A stretch of DNA of 41,595 nt from Paenibacillus sp. XY044 (GTDB taxonomy: Bacteria; Bacillota; Bacilli; Paenibacillales; Paenibacillaceae), in contig NZ_NQMO01000019.1 of NCBI RefSeq assembly GCF_002257645.1, forward strand, positions 1-41,595, written 5' to 3'. Made by a program: the position numbers and the translations under genes. Each line of letters starts with the position of its first letter. The stretch's first letter is position 1. The notes under the pieces are model-generated. The model was not told the DNA's origin, did not search any database, and worked only from the letters and a program-made list of their open reading frames with translations. Below are positions 1 to 8,200 of the stretch, in pieces.

Positions 1-34
1 TCGATCATTATGACAATAGAGGTGCATATGAGCA
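1..34. other. attL: attL: left prophage-host junction of the serine integrase
   Basis: Bases 1-15 are inferred to be host DNA, 16-19 (ATAG) the shared core, and 20-29 (AGGTGCATAT) the phage arm. The phage arm is the inverted copy of the arm at 41567-41578 at the other end. Joining right end to left end through ATAG gives a perfect 26-base palindrome whose half is ATATGCACCTCT plus A. Serine-integrase attP sites have inverted-repeat arms, so one arm is expected at each prophage end in opposite orientation. The exact crossover dinucleotide is not proven. Confidence 0.72.
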
Positions 35-1537
35 TTAAAAAGTAATAATGTTGACTTCCTCATTGTTAAATACCCGGACTTCTTTCACCACACGCCGGAT
101 TAGATTTTGTTTATCCTCAAATGTAAGTTCATCTGGATTCAAGGTAAGGTAATACTCCAATGTCTCCTGCAACAAGTTTCTGCTGCTTTCCATCTGCTGC
201 ATCTCATCAAGTTCTGAAGTGAGCTGTTCCAGCTGAGCTTTCAGATGTTCCTCTTTGTCCGCCAACTCCCGGAGCTCTTCCCGAATTTCATCCTCACCCA
301 TGCCTATATCGCTGGAGAACAACTTAATGAGTCTCTTCCGGGCTGCCCGTGTTTTCTCTAGGTCCCGTTCGATCCGGGCAATTTCTTTGTCAGCGAATGT
401 ATCCTGGCTTTCCTCCAAGCTGGCTGCTGCGATTTCTTCCGGCTGAGATAACCACTCATGAACCTTTTCCCATACGGCATTGTCCAGGTCCTCGCATTTA
501 ACCTTCATGCCGCAGCCTTTGAATTTGGCGCCTGATGTATTTTTGACATCTGAATATTCTAATATATACTTGCCCCAGTTCTTGGACCGGCGTCCCGTCA
601 TCGTGTTGTGACACTCTCCGCAGCGCACAAGGCCAGAAAGCAAATACTGACGAAGGCTATCTTTGGCAAACCGGCGCCTGGACTCCCCTAATAACTTCTG
701 TGCCTGTTCAAACTGTAGCTTGCTAATAATTTGTGGACAATCCACGTATATCCATTCGCTCTCAGGTCGTAGTTTCATTTTAACTTTCTCGCCTTTGGGC
801 TTATGTTTATTCCCGAGCATGCCCTCGGTGTTCCATTTGTTTTGCGCAAAGCGGCCGGTATACGTTTCATTCATGAGAATCTGCCGGACTACTTGCTTAT
901 GCCATACCTTGCCGCCACGTTTTGTAGGGATCTGGTTATCAGTTAAGTAAACAGCTATACCGTTGATACCTCTGGCGATGTCATTTGGTCGAGTGAACAG
1001 GTTAAATATGAGTTGAACCACCCTGGCCTCATCATCATTTATGACGTACTCGTAATTTTGCTTGTCGAAATTATATCCATATATAGGGCTGCCCTTAATG
1101 ACCTTCCCTTGCTTGGCTTTTTCTCGCCGGCCGCGTGTCATACGCTCATTGATCTTGGCTTTCTCAAATTCCGCGATAGCACCACGCATGGAGTAAAATA
1201 GTTGGCCCTCTGGTGTTTTGGCATAGTCACCATTGATAAAGACCAATTCAACCCCGCGGCGCTCAAATTCGTCTGTTATGATAAGCTGCAGCATCAGCTT
1301 ACGTGCTAACCGGTCCGGATCCAGGACAATGATCTTTGTAATGATGCCGTCTTTCACGTCCTGCCGCAGCCGGTTTAGGTCTGGACGCTCCAAAAACTCA
1401 CCGGATATGCCCTCGTCCATATATATTTTGACTTCATCCGTCCCGGCCTTCTTCTTCCCCTCCCGGATCTGGAAGTCTATCGAGAATCCCGATCTTGCTT
1501 GTTCTTCGGTCGATACCCTGCCGTAAATGCCGATCAT
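35..1537 (-). CDS. int: large serine recombinase, phage integrase
   Basis: Site-specific recombinase expected to join attP to attB through a Ser-linked intermediate. At 500 residues it has the normal size for a large serine integrase. The N-terminal resolvase domain begins IYGRVSTEEQ, with Ser9 as the nucleophile, and carries conserved LDPDRLAR and GQLFYSMRGAIAEFEK stretches. A recombinase domain follows (about 150-235), then a zinc ribbon with CGEC and a second Cys pair (about 300-350), and a Glu/Lys-rich coiled coil (about 385-455). The ATG is preceded by GGGAGG at good spacing. The gene ends 15 bases from the attL core, the usual int-att arrangement. No tyrosine integrase is present and I could not identify a directionality factor. 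Confidence 0.95.
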   Translation of the reverse strand: MIGIYGRVSTEEQARSGFSIDFQIREGKKKAGTDEVKIYMDEGISGEFLERPDLNRLRQDVKDGIITKIIVLDPDRLARKLMLQLIITDEFERRGVELVFINGDYAKTPEGQLFYSMRGAIAEFEKAKINERMTRGRREKAKQGKVIKGSPIYGYNFDKQNYEYVINDDEARVVQLIFNLFTRPNDIARGINGIAVYLTDNQIPTKRGGKVWHKQVVRQILMNETYTGRFAQNKWNTEGMLGNKHKPKGEKVKMKLRPESEWIYVDCPQIISKLQFEQAQKLLGESRRRFAKDSLRQYLLSGLVRCGECHNTMTGRRSKNWGKYILEYSDVKNTSGAKFKGCGMKVKCEDLDNAVWEKVHEWLSQPEEIAAASLEESQDTFADKEIARIERDLEKTRAARKRLIKLFSSDIGMGEDEIREELRELADKEEHLKAQLEQLTSELDEMQQMESSRNLLQETLEYYLTLNPDELTFEDKQNLIRRVVKEVRVFNNEEVNIITF

Positions 1538-1682
1538 GTATTACCCTCCCATACTTCTCGATAAGGTAATGATAGCAGTCTAACCGAATCTTGTCATGAG
1601 ATTCTCCAAGCGTAAATTCAACATGCACCTTTGCATCACCTCGATTGAGGATATGCAGTTACGGATTGTCCTCTTGCCCAAA

Positions 1683-1712
1683 TAAAAAAAGAGCCGATAT
1701 TCACGACTCTTT
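1683..1712 (-). terminator. intrinsic terminator of the Panacea operon
   Basis: On the minus strand AAAGAGTCG pairs with CGGCTCTTT (one G-T pair) around a 7-base loop, followed by a run of seven T. It overlaps the stop codon of the last gene of the accessory operon and separates that operon from int. Confidence 0.8.
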
Positions 1713-2016
1713 AATAGTCCATACTCCCTGCATGCTTCCAGACTCCACCAAGATACCAATACGTATCTACCCGTCCCTTAGTCCGAATGTTGACTGTCAT
1801 GAACTCTTCAGGATCTTTGACCTCATCCAATGAGTAGTACCAATTCTTTTCTTTGAAGTACGCCAGAGCATCATAATACCATGAAGTTACCTGATCATTA
1901 TCTTCGGCTGCATTGGCTATGTCTGCGCCGGTGCAGTCTGGCCATACTCCTTTAGCTCGCATATGCTGGGCAATGTATTCGCATAGTTCCAACATAAACG
2001 GGGATGTGATAACCAC
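1711..2016 (-). CDS. hypothetical protein, third gene of the Panacea operon
   Basis: About 101 residues, not recognised. The GTG start is chosen because AAGAAGG lies 8 bases upstream, and the codon falls one base after the stop of the preceding gene. A longer in-frame extension would run back into that gene. The protein is acidic and aromatic-rich, with WYYDALAYFKEKNWYY in the middle and a YWYLGGVWKH ending, suggesting a compact globular domain. It belongs to an AT-rich accessory operon between the lysis genes and the integrase, so it may be a third component or an unrelated moron. Confidence 0.62.
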   Translation of the reverse strand: MVITSPFMLELCEYIAQHMRAKGVWPDCTGADIANAAEDNDQVTSWYYDALAYFKEKNWYYSLDEVKDPEEFMTVNIRTKGRVDTYWYLGGVWKHAGSMDY

Positions 2017-2017
2017 C

Positions 2018-2641
2018 TTATGCGCCTTCTTCCTTATCGTACAAACACTGGAGTAAATTAGTCTCAAGGGCTTCTTTTTCTTTAAGCAATGACTCGTACT
2101 CTTCTTTAAGTGTATCATGTTCCAATTGAAGTATCTCGTATGAAGATAACGGTTGTCTTGCTAAGACCAGATCTCTGTCACCTGGATAAAGATTATGGTC
2201 AGGATCAAACCAAACGACAAACAGAAGGTTTTCGATCAAAAAACCGTGTACTCTTCCTTTAGCTTGGGATATCGAAAACTGTGTTGTATCGTTCTCTATT
2301 TGCTTTACTTGCTCAGCTGTCAAATGATCATACTTATAAGTTACCTTGCTCCAATCATGCGAGTGTACTCTTAATGGCTTGCACTGCATGTACTCATTTA
2401 ATGACATGTTGGATACGTTCTTCATTACTTCCATAAGATCCATAAACCAACTTTTATCAGCGTTTCCGCAATTAAAGGCTTCATGCTTTCCATCGAAGTA
2501 TCTCCATGAAAATACGATTTTTTCTTTGCTGTATGATTCTAATGACTCCTTAAAAGACGGGGTTACAAAAGAACCTTGACGATATCCGTCAAGGTTTGGT
2601 CGTGGGATTCTGTTTTGTCTTTGTTGCCGCGGTCTATTCAT
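2018..2641 (-). CDS. putative Panacea-partner protein (candidate toxin)
   Basis: 207 residues, start overlapping the stop of the Panacea gene as ATGA, so the two are translationally coupled. The centre contains GFLIENLLFVVWFDPDHNLYP split over a beta-rich region (about 140-165) with an Asp-Pro-Asp-His motif. The C terminus (about 170-200) is a Glu/Lys-rich coiled coil. I do not recognise a family with certainty. Panacea antitoxins pair with many unrelated toxins, so position makes this the candidate toxin; that is inference. It could instead be an effector or defence factor with no toxicity. The coding sequence is more AT-rich than the structural genes. Confidence 0.6.
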   Translation of the reverse strand: MNRPRQQRQNRIPRPNLDGYRQGSFVTPSFKESLESYSKEKIVFSWRYFDGKHEAFNCGNADKSWFMDLMEVMKNVSNMSLNEYMQCKPLRVHSHDWSKVTYKYDHLTAEQVKQIENDTTQFSISQAKGRVHGFLIENLLFVVWFDPDHNLYPGDRDLVLARQPLSSYEILQLEHDTLKEEYESLLKEKEALETNLLQCLYDKEEGA

Positions 2642-3102
2642 AATCCCAGTTCCTTTTTGTAAAACGTAGAAATATCGTAATCAGAAAGTTCGTTGTTAGA
2701 TGGCTCATACGGCTTCAAATCACCACGTGCATTCAGCCAAGGAGACTCTCGATGAGTCAGATATTCCAATTGATTCCCATCAAGGTCCCCGTAAGATTCG
2801 TATACTTCCTCGATAAATTCAAGAAGTTCCGGATCGGAGCCTATTTCAGAAGGTATGTATTGTTCGCGTTCGATGTTGCTCCATCCGTAACTCTTATATG
2901 TATTGTACAAATCGGGATCAACCGGGCCATGAATCCAAGCTTGAAAGTTATTGTCAAAAAGGCGTTTGTCGTTCAGGGCAAGATACCAAGAGTAAGCGTA
3001 ATAGCATAGCTTTTGAAGCTTTTTCGGTGTCATGGGCTCAAAGTTCAGAAAGGTCTTAGCTATGCTGTGAACATTCACTGCAGAAGCTGTTTCTGTAGTC
3101 AT
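2638..3102 (-). CDS. Panacea (DUF4065) domain protein, candidate antitoxin
   Basis: About 154 residues. The stretch PMTPKKLQKLCYYAYSWYLA, followed by FQAWIHGPVDPDLYNTYKSYG, is the conserved signature of the Panacea/DUF4065 family (also called GepA- or SocA-like). Members act as antitoxins or proteolysis adaptors. I place the start at the ATG preceded by AAGGTGAGG. Upstream in-frame ATGs at 3174 and 3138 also have weak ribosome sites and would add up to 24 residues. It is the first gene of a coupled three-gene operon. A 15-base palindrome lies about 110 bases upstream and could be an autoregulatory operator. Confidence 0.8.
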   Translation of the reverse strand: MTTETASAVNVHSIAKTFLNFEPMTPKKLQKLCYYAYSWYLALNDKRLFDNNFQAWIHGPVDPDLYNTYKSYGWSNIEREQYIPSEIGSDPELLEFIEEVYESYGDLDGNQLEYLTHRESPWLNARGDLKPYEPSNNELSDYDISTFYKKELGL

Positions 3103-3213
3103 TTTCCTCACCTTATCAATATAAATTATTCGAGCCATGGAATTCACCGCCCTTTTTAGATTAATTTTATTCATAAGTCTAACCCTTATGAAGGAAATAT
3201 ATATCCCATTAAC

Positions 3214-3228
3214 CTAACTGGCAGTTAG
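3214..3228. promoter_or_regulatory. palindromic candidate operator of the Panacea operon
   Basis: CTAACTG-G-CAGTTAG is a perfect 7+1+7 inverted repeat in the AT-rich leader upstream of the Panacea gene. Toxin-antitoxin operons are commonly autoregulated through such sites; here that role is inferred from position only. The rest of 3103-3342 is AT-rich and I see no gene in it. Confidence 0.5.
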
Positions 3229-3342
3229 TAAAACCCATAATTTGGCTCAAACTTACCTATCATATTACACTAGTTTTTTAAAAAAGAAAGAATAATTTCT
3301 TAAATAATAGGAAAATAAGACTATTCTCCGACAATTATCCAA

Positions 3343-3373
3343 CAAAAAAAAGGGCCCACCATGTAGGTAGGCC
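3343..3373 (-). terminator. terminator downstream of the lysis genes
   Basis: Minus-strand stem GGCCTACC / GGTGGGCC with a 5-base loop and an eight-T tail. It closes the lysis operon about 80 bases after the holin stop. Confidence 0.8.
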
Positions 3374-3456
3374 GGTTGCAAAATCTTTGTTTTTTTAGTG
3401 AGATGGTTGCAATAAGCTTTTGTCAATATCAAGTCAAATTATTCCGAAAATTATTC

Positions 3457-3840
3457 CTAGCTTGCTTTATCTCCATCCTTCAGTGTCTTATTCTTATTGG
3501 CATTGTACTCCAGGCACGCCTTTTCAATCGCCGCGGTGATTTCCTCGACAGACAGTTTGATTCCTACGTCACTCAGTTTACTTGATGCGTAGGTAAAGGC
3601 CTTGTTCAGTTTGTTCCGGCTGGACTCGTTCTTGAATGTCGCCTCAGCATATGCAAAGGCTTCATCAGCGATCTTATGAAACAATTCGCGCTGCGCCTTA
3701 TTTTTCATTGTATCGATTGATGCTTTGGCTTTGATCTGGAGATAACCGAAGCCGGCAAGAACCAAGACGCATAGCAGCTTGATGATTTCAACAATAATAC
3801 CAGACAGTAACGGTGAAACTTGATCCCAAATGCTTTGCAT
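3457..3840 (-). CDS. holin, LLH-type
   Basis: 127 residues with one N-terminal membrane segment (about 12-34, GIIVEIIKLLCVLVLAGFGY) followed by a long charged helical domain. This is the layout of the phage LL-H holin family. It would permeabilise the membrane and release or activate the endolysin. Strong AAGGAGG ribosome site. It lies immediately after the endolysin, so the order is endolysin then holin, the reverse of many Firmicute phages. A terminator follows. Confidence 0.75.
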   Translation of the reverse strand: MQSIWDQVSPLLSGIIVEIIKLLCVLVLAGFGYLQIKAKASIDTMKNKAQRELFHKIADEAFAYAEATFKNESSRNKLNKAFTYASSKLSDVGIKLSVEEITAAIEKACLEYNANKNKTLKDGDKAS

Positions 3841-3853
3841 GATAAAGACCTCC

Positions 3854-5059
3854 TTATAATTTTGGATAGATGATAACGTTATATGGTTCAGACTTTTCCC
3901 AATAAATGCGGGCGCCCAACTGGTCCGTCAAGTCCCGGGCCGTCACGAATCCTACGCCGTTAATCAGTTTGGTATCGACTGCATTGCCATTGATGGTAAC
4001 CTTACCTTTGACATAGTCGATCGTACCTCCCAACATTTCGCCAACTGGACGGGAAGGAATCCAGGTGAAGTTGTTGATGTTATACCCGATAAAGGACTGG
4101 TTATCGACCGTTACGGTCATTTCAGGATAAGGGGTATTGCTTGGCGTTGGTGCTTTGGTATCTACCCTGAAGTACTCCTTCAAGCCTGACACGATTTCTT
4201 GAGCAAGCTTGGTTTGAAAATTCCCGTCAAACAGTATGGCCTCTTCTGTCGGATTGCTCACGAATCCCGGTTCCAGTAGGATTGCTGGCATGTTGGTATG
4301 CTTGGTGACGTACAGGTTTCCGGTATGCAGTCCGCGGTCCTTCAGCCCAGTTGCCTTGAGTACGTGCTTATGGATGACTTCGGCCAAGGCTTTGCTGTCG
4401 GCACGCGTATAATGCGTCTCAGTGCCCGTTGCAGTTGTGCTCGCACTGTTGGCATGGATAGAGATAAAGGCGTCTGCTTTGGCCTTATTAGCGAAGTCTG
4501 AACGCTCTTTAAGCTCCAGGAATACGTCCGTGCTTCGGGTCAGTCTAACCTCAAGGTTTGTATCATTTTTCAGCAGCTCGTTGACTTTCAAAGCAACGGA
4601 CAAGTTGAACGCCTTCTCCTGATTCTTCTTGCTGTATCCGATGGCGCCCGGATCCTTAGCTCCATGGCCGGCATCAATGACGATTAGTCTTTTCATTCTG
4701 TTCATCCTCTCTGATTGGTCTCCCGGGCTCGTTCCCTCTGGTAATAATTTCGATGATGTATTTAAGCTCGTCCGAGCCACTTTCCTTAATGGTCTTATAG
4801 GACCACTTAATTTCTTCGACTGCCACTTAGACCCACCTAAACTTTCTATATTTTCTGTCGCCCATTTGCGCCATTCTTCATTGTCATCGGTAAAATAAAC
4901 AGGGAAGTGGCTCTGCATCCACTTTCGTACCATCTTCATGCCAGAACGCTTGCCGAAGAGGTAGAAAATATAGATCAGAAACACTTCCCATTTCCAGTTA
5001 TTCAGGTTTTTAATGATGTAATAAATGATTTCATATAGCAGTTCTATGAGGTTCCACAA
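3854..5059 (-). CDS. endolysin: N-acetylmuramoyl-L-alanine amidase, with membrane N-terminal extension
   Basis: The Amidase_3 domain starts at LIVIDAGHGAKDPGAIG (about residue 125), with zinc-ligand His in DAGHG, a later Glu, SIHAN and the LLEPGFVSN ending. It cleaves the bond between muramic acid and the stem peptide. About residues 310-401 form a copper-amine-oxidase-like wall-binding region. The first 120 residues contain a membrane segment (about 25-36) and a basic linker, with a TTG start preceded by GGTGG. A second start, the ATG at 4696, has AGAGAGG 9 bases upstream and would give a 280-residue soluble amidase. Both products are possible. Confidence 0.88.
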   Translation of the reverse strand: MWNLIELLYEIIYYIIKNLNNWKWEVFLIYIFYLFGKRSGMKMVRKWMQSHFPVYFTDDNEEWRKWATENIESLGGSKWQSKKLSGPIRPLRKVARTSLNTSSKLLPEGTSPGDQSERMNRMKRLIVIDAGHGAKDPGAIGYSKKNQEKAFNLSVALKVNELLKNDTNLEVRLTRSTDVFLELKERSDFANKAKADAFISIHANSASTTATGTETHYTRADSKALAEVIHKHVLKATGLKDRGLHTGNLYVTKHTNMPAILLEPGFVSNPTEEAILFDGNFQTKLAQEIVSGLKEYFRVDTKAPTPSNTPYPEMTVTVDNQSFIGYNINNFTWIPSRPVGEMLGGTIDYVKGKVTINGNAVDTKLINGVGFVTARDLTDQLGARIYWEKSEPYNVIIYPKL

Positions 5060-5189
5060 GCTCTTCCACCACCGGATACAGCAGCAAGTCTCTAATTTCG
5101 GGCCCGAGTATGGCAGCTACCAATCGGAGGGTTCCCTCTGAAACGGTACTGCCTAGAGACTCTGATTCGTCCAATTCAATGTATTCCAT
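5031..5189 (-). CDS. small hypothetical protein at the head of the lysis operon
   Basis: 52 residues. A longer in-frame start at 5246 exists but would place the N terminus across the upstream terminator. The ATG chosen here has GGGGGAACG directly upstream. Acidic N terminus (EYIELDESES), then a hydrophobic helix (TLRLVAAILGPEIRDLLLYP). Overlaps the endolysin start by 29 bases. Function not recognised. Confidence 0.55.
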   Translation of the reverse strand: MEYIELDESESLGSTVSEGTLRLVAAILGPEIRDLLLYPVVEELVEPHRTAI

Positions 5190-5202
5190 CGTTCCCCCAA
5201 CA

Positions 5203-5237
5203 CAAAAAGAGCCCGGGACGCTTTCCCTGAGCTCTTT
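5203..5237 (-). terminator. terminator after the ejection-protein operon
   Basis: On the minus strand AAGAGC...GGGA pairs with TCCC...GCTCTT and is followed by TTTTTG. It lies between the large ejection protein and the lysis genes, so the lysis genes probably need read-through or their own promoter. Confidence 0.75.
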
Positions 5238-5296
5238 ACGACGCATACTTTGCGATTTGTATTCTTAATTTACCATTTTAGGGATATTGCGTCAAT

Positions 5297-8200
5297 CTAT
5301 TTTATCTTCTGTAAACCAAATTCATCCATCAGTTGTTTACGGGCTACCTCACCAGACTTATCAAGGGCCTTCTCAACCTTCTTAACCTTGGTTGAGGTCT
5401 TCTTGTTTGGATCGATTTTGCTGATTCGTTTAGCCGTTTCCTCACCTTGCAGTTGCGACAATCTCGAGAATTGTTCCCCAGTAAGCTTGTTACCTTGAAC
5501 CGTCTTTCCAGGTACCCGCGGTGCCAATGTATCATCGCCTGTCTCAGTGATAAGGTCCACAATTAATTGGGCTTCCGGAGAAAGCTTGTAACGGGACGCA
5601 AACCCTGGATTAAGGAAAACGTTAGTCAAGCTGTTGTCCTGATAATGCGTTTTAGGTTGTCCCAAGGTATCGAATTGCTTAGGAAGCTTTTCGGCCAGTC
5701 CTGGAATCTTGGCTTGTGCCTTGTTCAGTGTTTGCTCAAGCTTATCAGGCGAATAAGTCTCGCGCTTGTAGTTATCTCCAAGCTGCTTGACCTGATTAAA
5801 AGCAGTTGGTACGAACGATGATGGAATGTCGGAAAGAATATCGACAATCTTATCTGTTACAGTCTGTCCAGGATAACCGGAAAAAGCGTCATTAAGCCCC
5901 TTAAGGAGCGATTGCTCAGACAAGGTATTTACCCCGCCAGCAACGCTGTTAAATGCTGCACCAAGAGCCCCTGTTGTTGTCTGTTGGGCGTCTTTATTAT
6001 CCTTAAGGTTGCTGTTGATATTCGCACCCATAGATAACGCCACGGAAACCGGCTGCATCCAATCGTAAGTGTAAAGTAGATCATTAGGCTTGAGAGCAGC
6101 AGCTTTAGGATCAAATCCAGACTCAACAAACCGTTGAAGAGCCGATAGATTGACTTGGTACTGTCCTTGTCCTGCTGATGTCTGTAAGGCCCTAATATCC
6201 TTGTCCTTACTCGCTTGTCCAGTCAAAATACCGTTATCCATCAAGTAATAGCCCATTCCAGTAAATCCTGCAGTACCGACTATTGCACGGGTAAGTGCCA
6301 TCGTTGCTTCGGCGGGATCATTTTCAGCATAACGAGCTCCTTTATAGAGAATATATGCTGAACGAAGAAATCCTGCTGGGCTATATTCGAACGCTCTCAT
6401 GAGCAATGCACCCGGGGTTTTAGGGTATTTCAAGATCAAATCACCGGCGCCAAAGTCTATAGAGCCTGTTGTTGCCTTATTCAATCCTCTTTTAAAGGTT
6501 GTCATGCCACGGGATATGAGGTTATTGTCCTGGAATGTCACATATTTACCGTATTTATCAGCAATTTGTAGTATGTTTTCATCTGCTCGAGTAATGAAAT
6601 CCTGAACATATTGCTTTGTTGGTTTGATGCCTTTATTAATTGCATCAAGTGTACCGAGTTCACCCAACGTATTATTATATGCCCGCATATAAGCAGCGTT
6701 GTCAAAGCTTCTGAGAGCCGCACCAAGAGACTTTTCAAGGTAAGTCATTGGATTATACTTTCCGCGGAAAGCTTGCCCAGAAAGGTCAAATTGCGTCTCT
6801 AGACCGTTGATATTGACGCCTCTCCACCCTGCCTTTGCTCCCTCAAACCAGTTCTTCCAGAATTGACCCTGGTTATGCGTTCGGAAGGTGACGTAACGGT
6901 CACTGCCTGTGAGTTTGGACCGGGCAAAATCGATTGGGGTAGCCAGCAATTTGTTAAGGCGTTCAGCACGATAAAAGAGCTCGTTCCCCAATACGTTACG
7001 AACTTGGGTCTTAGGGTTAAGCAGCTGTGCCATGGTTTGGGTCGTACTGATCTTCTTCCATATGGATGGGTTATCTAGCGCTTGCAATATGGATTGAAGA
7101 TCCTGAGAAGCCAAGCGCTTTTCTTCTCCTGATAGGCTGGACACTCTCCGGGCCAGCACCATGAGTGATTCTGCTTCTGCAGGGTCAATGTCCTTAGTCT
7201 TGATTACTTTCTCAGTGAGTCTCTCAGCCTTGCTTACCGTCTCACTAGTGATTTTCTTTGCTGAAATTCTCAATGCTTCTTCAGACCGATTGTAGATGTT
7301 GGCAAGATAAGGACGGATATCCTCACCAAATTCTTTTACCATCTCTTCAGACCAATCAGCGAATTTTACAATGCCCTTTCCGAGCTTTGAAGCTCCAATA
7401 ATGGCGTAGTCTGCATATACGTCCAGTGGGGTCGAGCTTAGGCGATTACCACGCGCCTTCAGACGCTCTCTCGCCGCCTGTTCCTGGGCTTCAAGGAAGG
7501 AGACAACATTATCCCTTACCCTCTTGTCCTTCATCTCTCCGGGCAATTTAACATGCTTAGGATGGGTCTTCTTGGTAGTCTCTTTGATAAACTGTTTAGA
7601 CTCATTCACAAACCGTTTAAGGGCGTCTGTTTCAGCAGACGTAAGCTTTTCCCCGGTTTTAGCGCGTTCAAGAATGCTTATCACATCGTTAGCCAAGCCC
7701 TTAACACCAGTCATCTTTTGCGTGACGCCTGCTAATTCAGTAAGTCGAGCAGCCATATCGGAAGTTACCTCAACGCCCTTCTTACCTGCCGGTAGTCCCT
7801 CGTTAGCCTTATTTGCTATCTGTTTGGCCCGAATCAACACACCTTCAGGGGTCAAACGGTTATAGATAGACAGAGACTGAATAAATTGACCGGCTTTTGT
7901 AGCCTCCGTAGCCACTTTGTCAGCGATGGATACTGCCATGTCATAATTGCCTTGCTGATTATAATGGTCGATCAGACGCTGGGCTGTTGCTGACTTCGTT
8001 GCATCAAATTTGGAGTCGTTCAGGACGTAGCGTGTGGCCTCGTCGATGTCCTTGGACACCTTGCTGTTTGCCTTTTGGACCGTTTCTGCATTGTTGATTG
8101 GCGTGTATTCGGACTGAAGACGATTTACAAACTCCTCAGGCGTCTTTTCAGATGCCTTCAATGTTTCCGCAAATCCTCTTTCCTTCGGCTTCGTCGGTGA

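Noticed and set aside
1434..1628. 64-residue minus-strand ORF overlapping the integrase start
   Set aside because: Its first 30 codons look plausible (MHVEFTLGESHDKIR), but it overlaps int by 104 bases in another frame and its start has poor spacing. It contains AGGTGCAT, also found in the att arms, which is probably chance.
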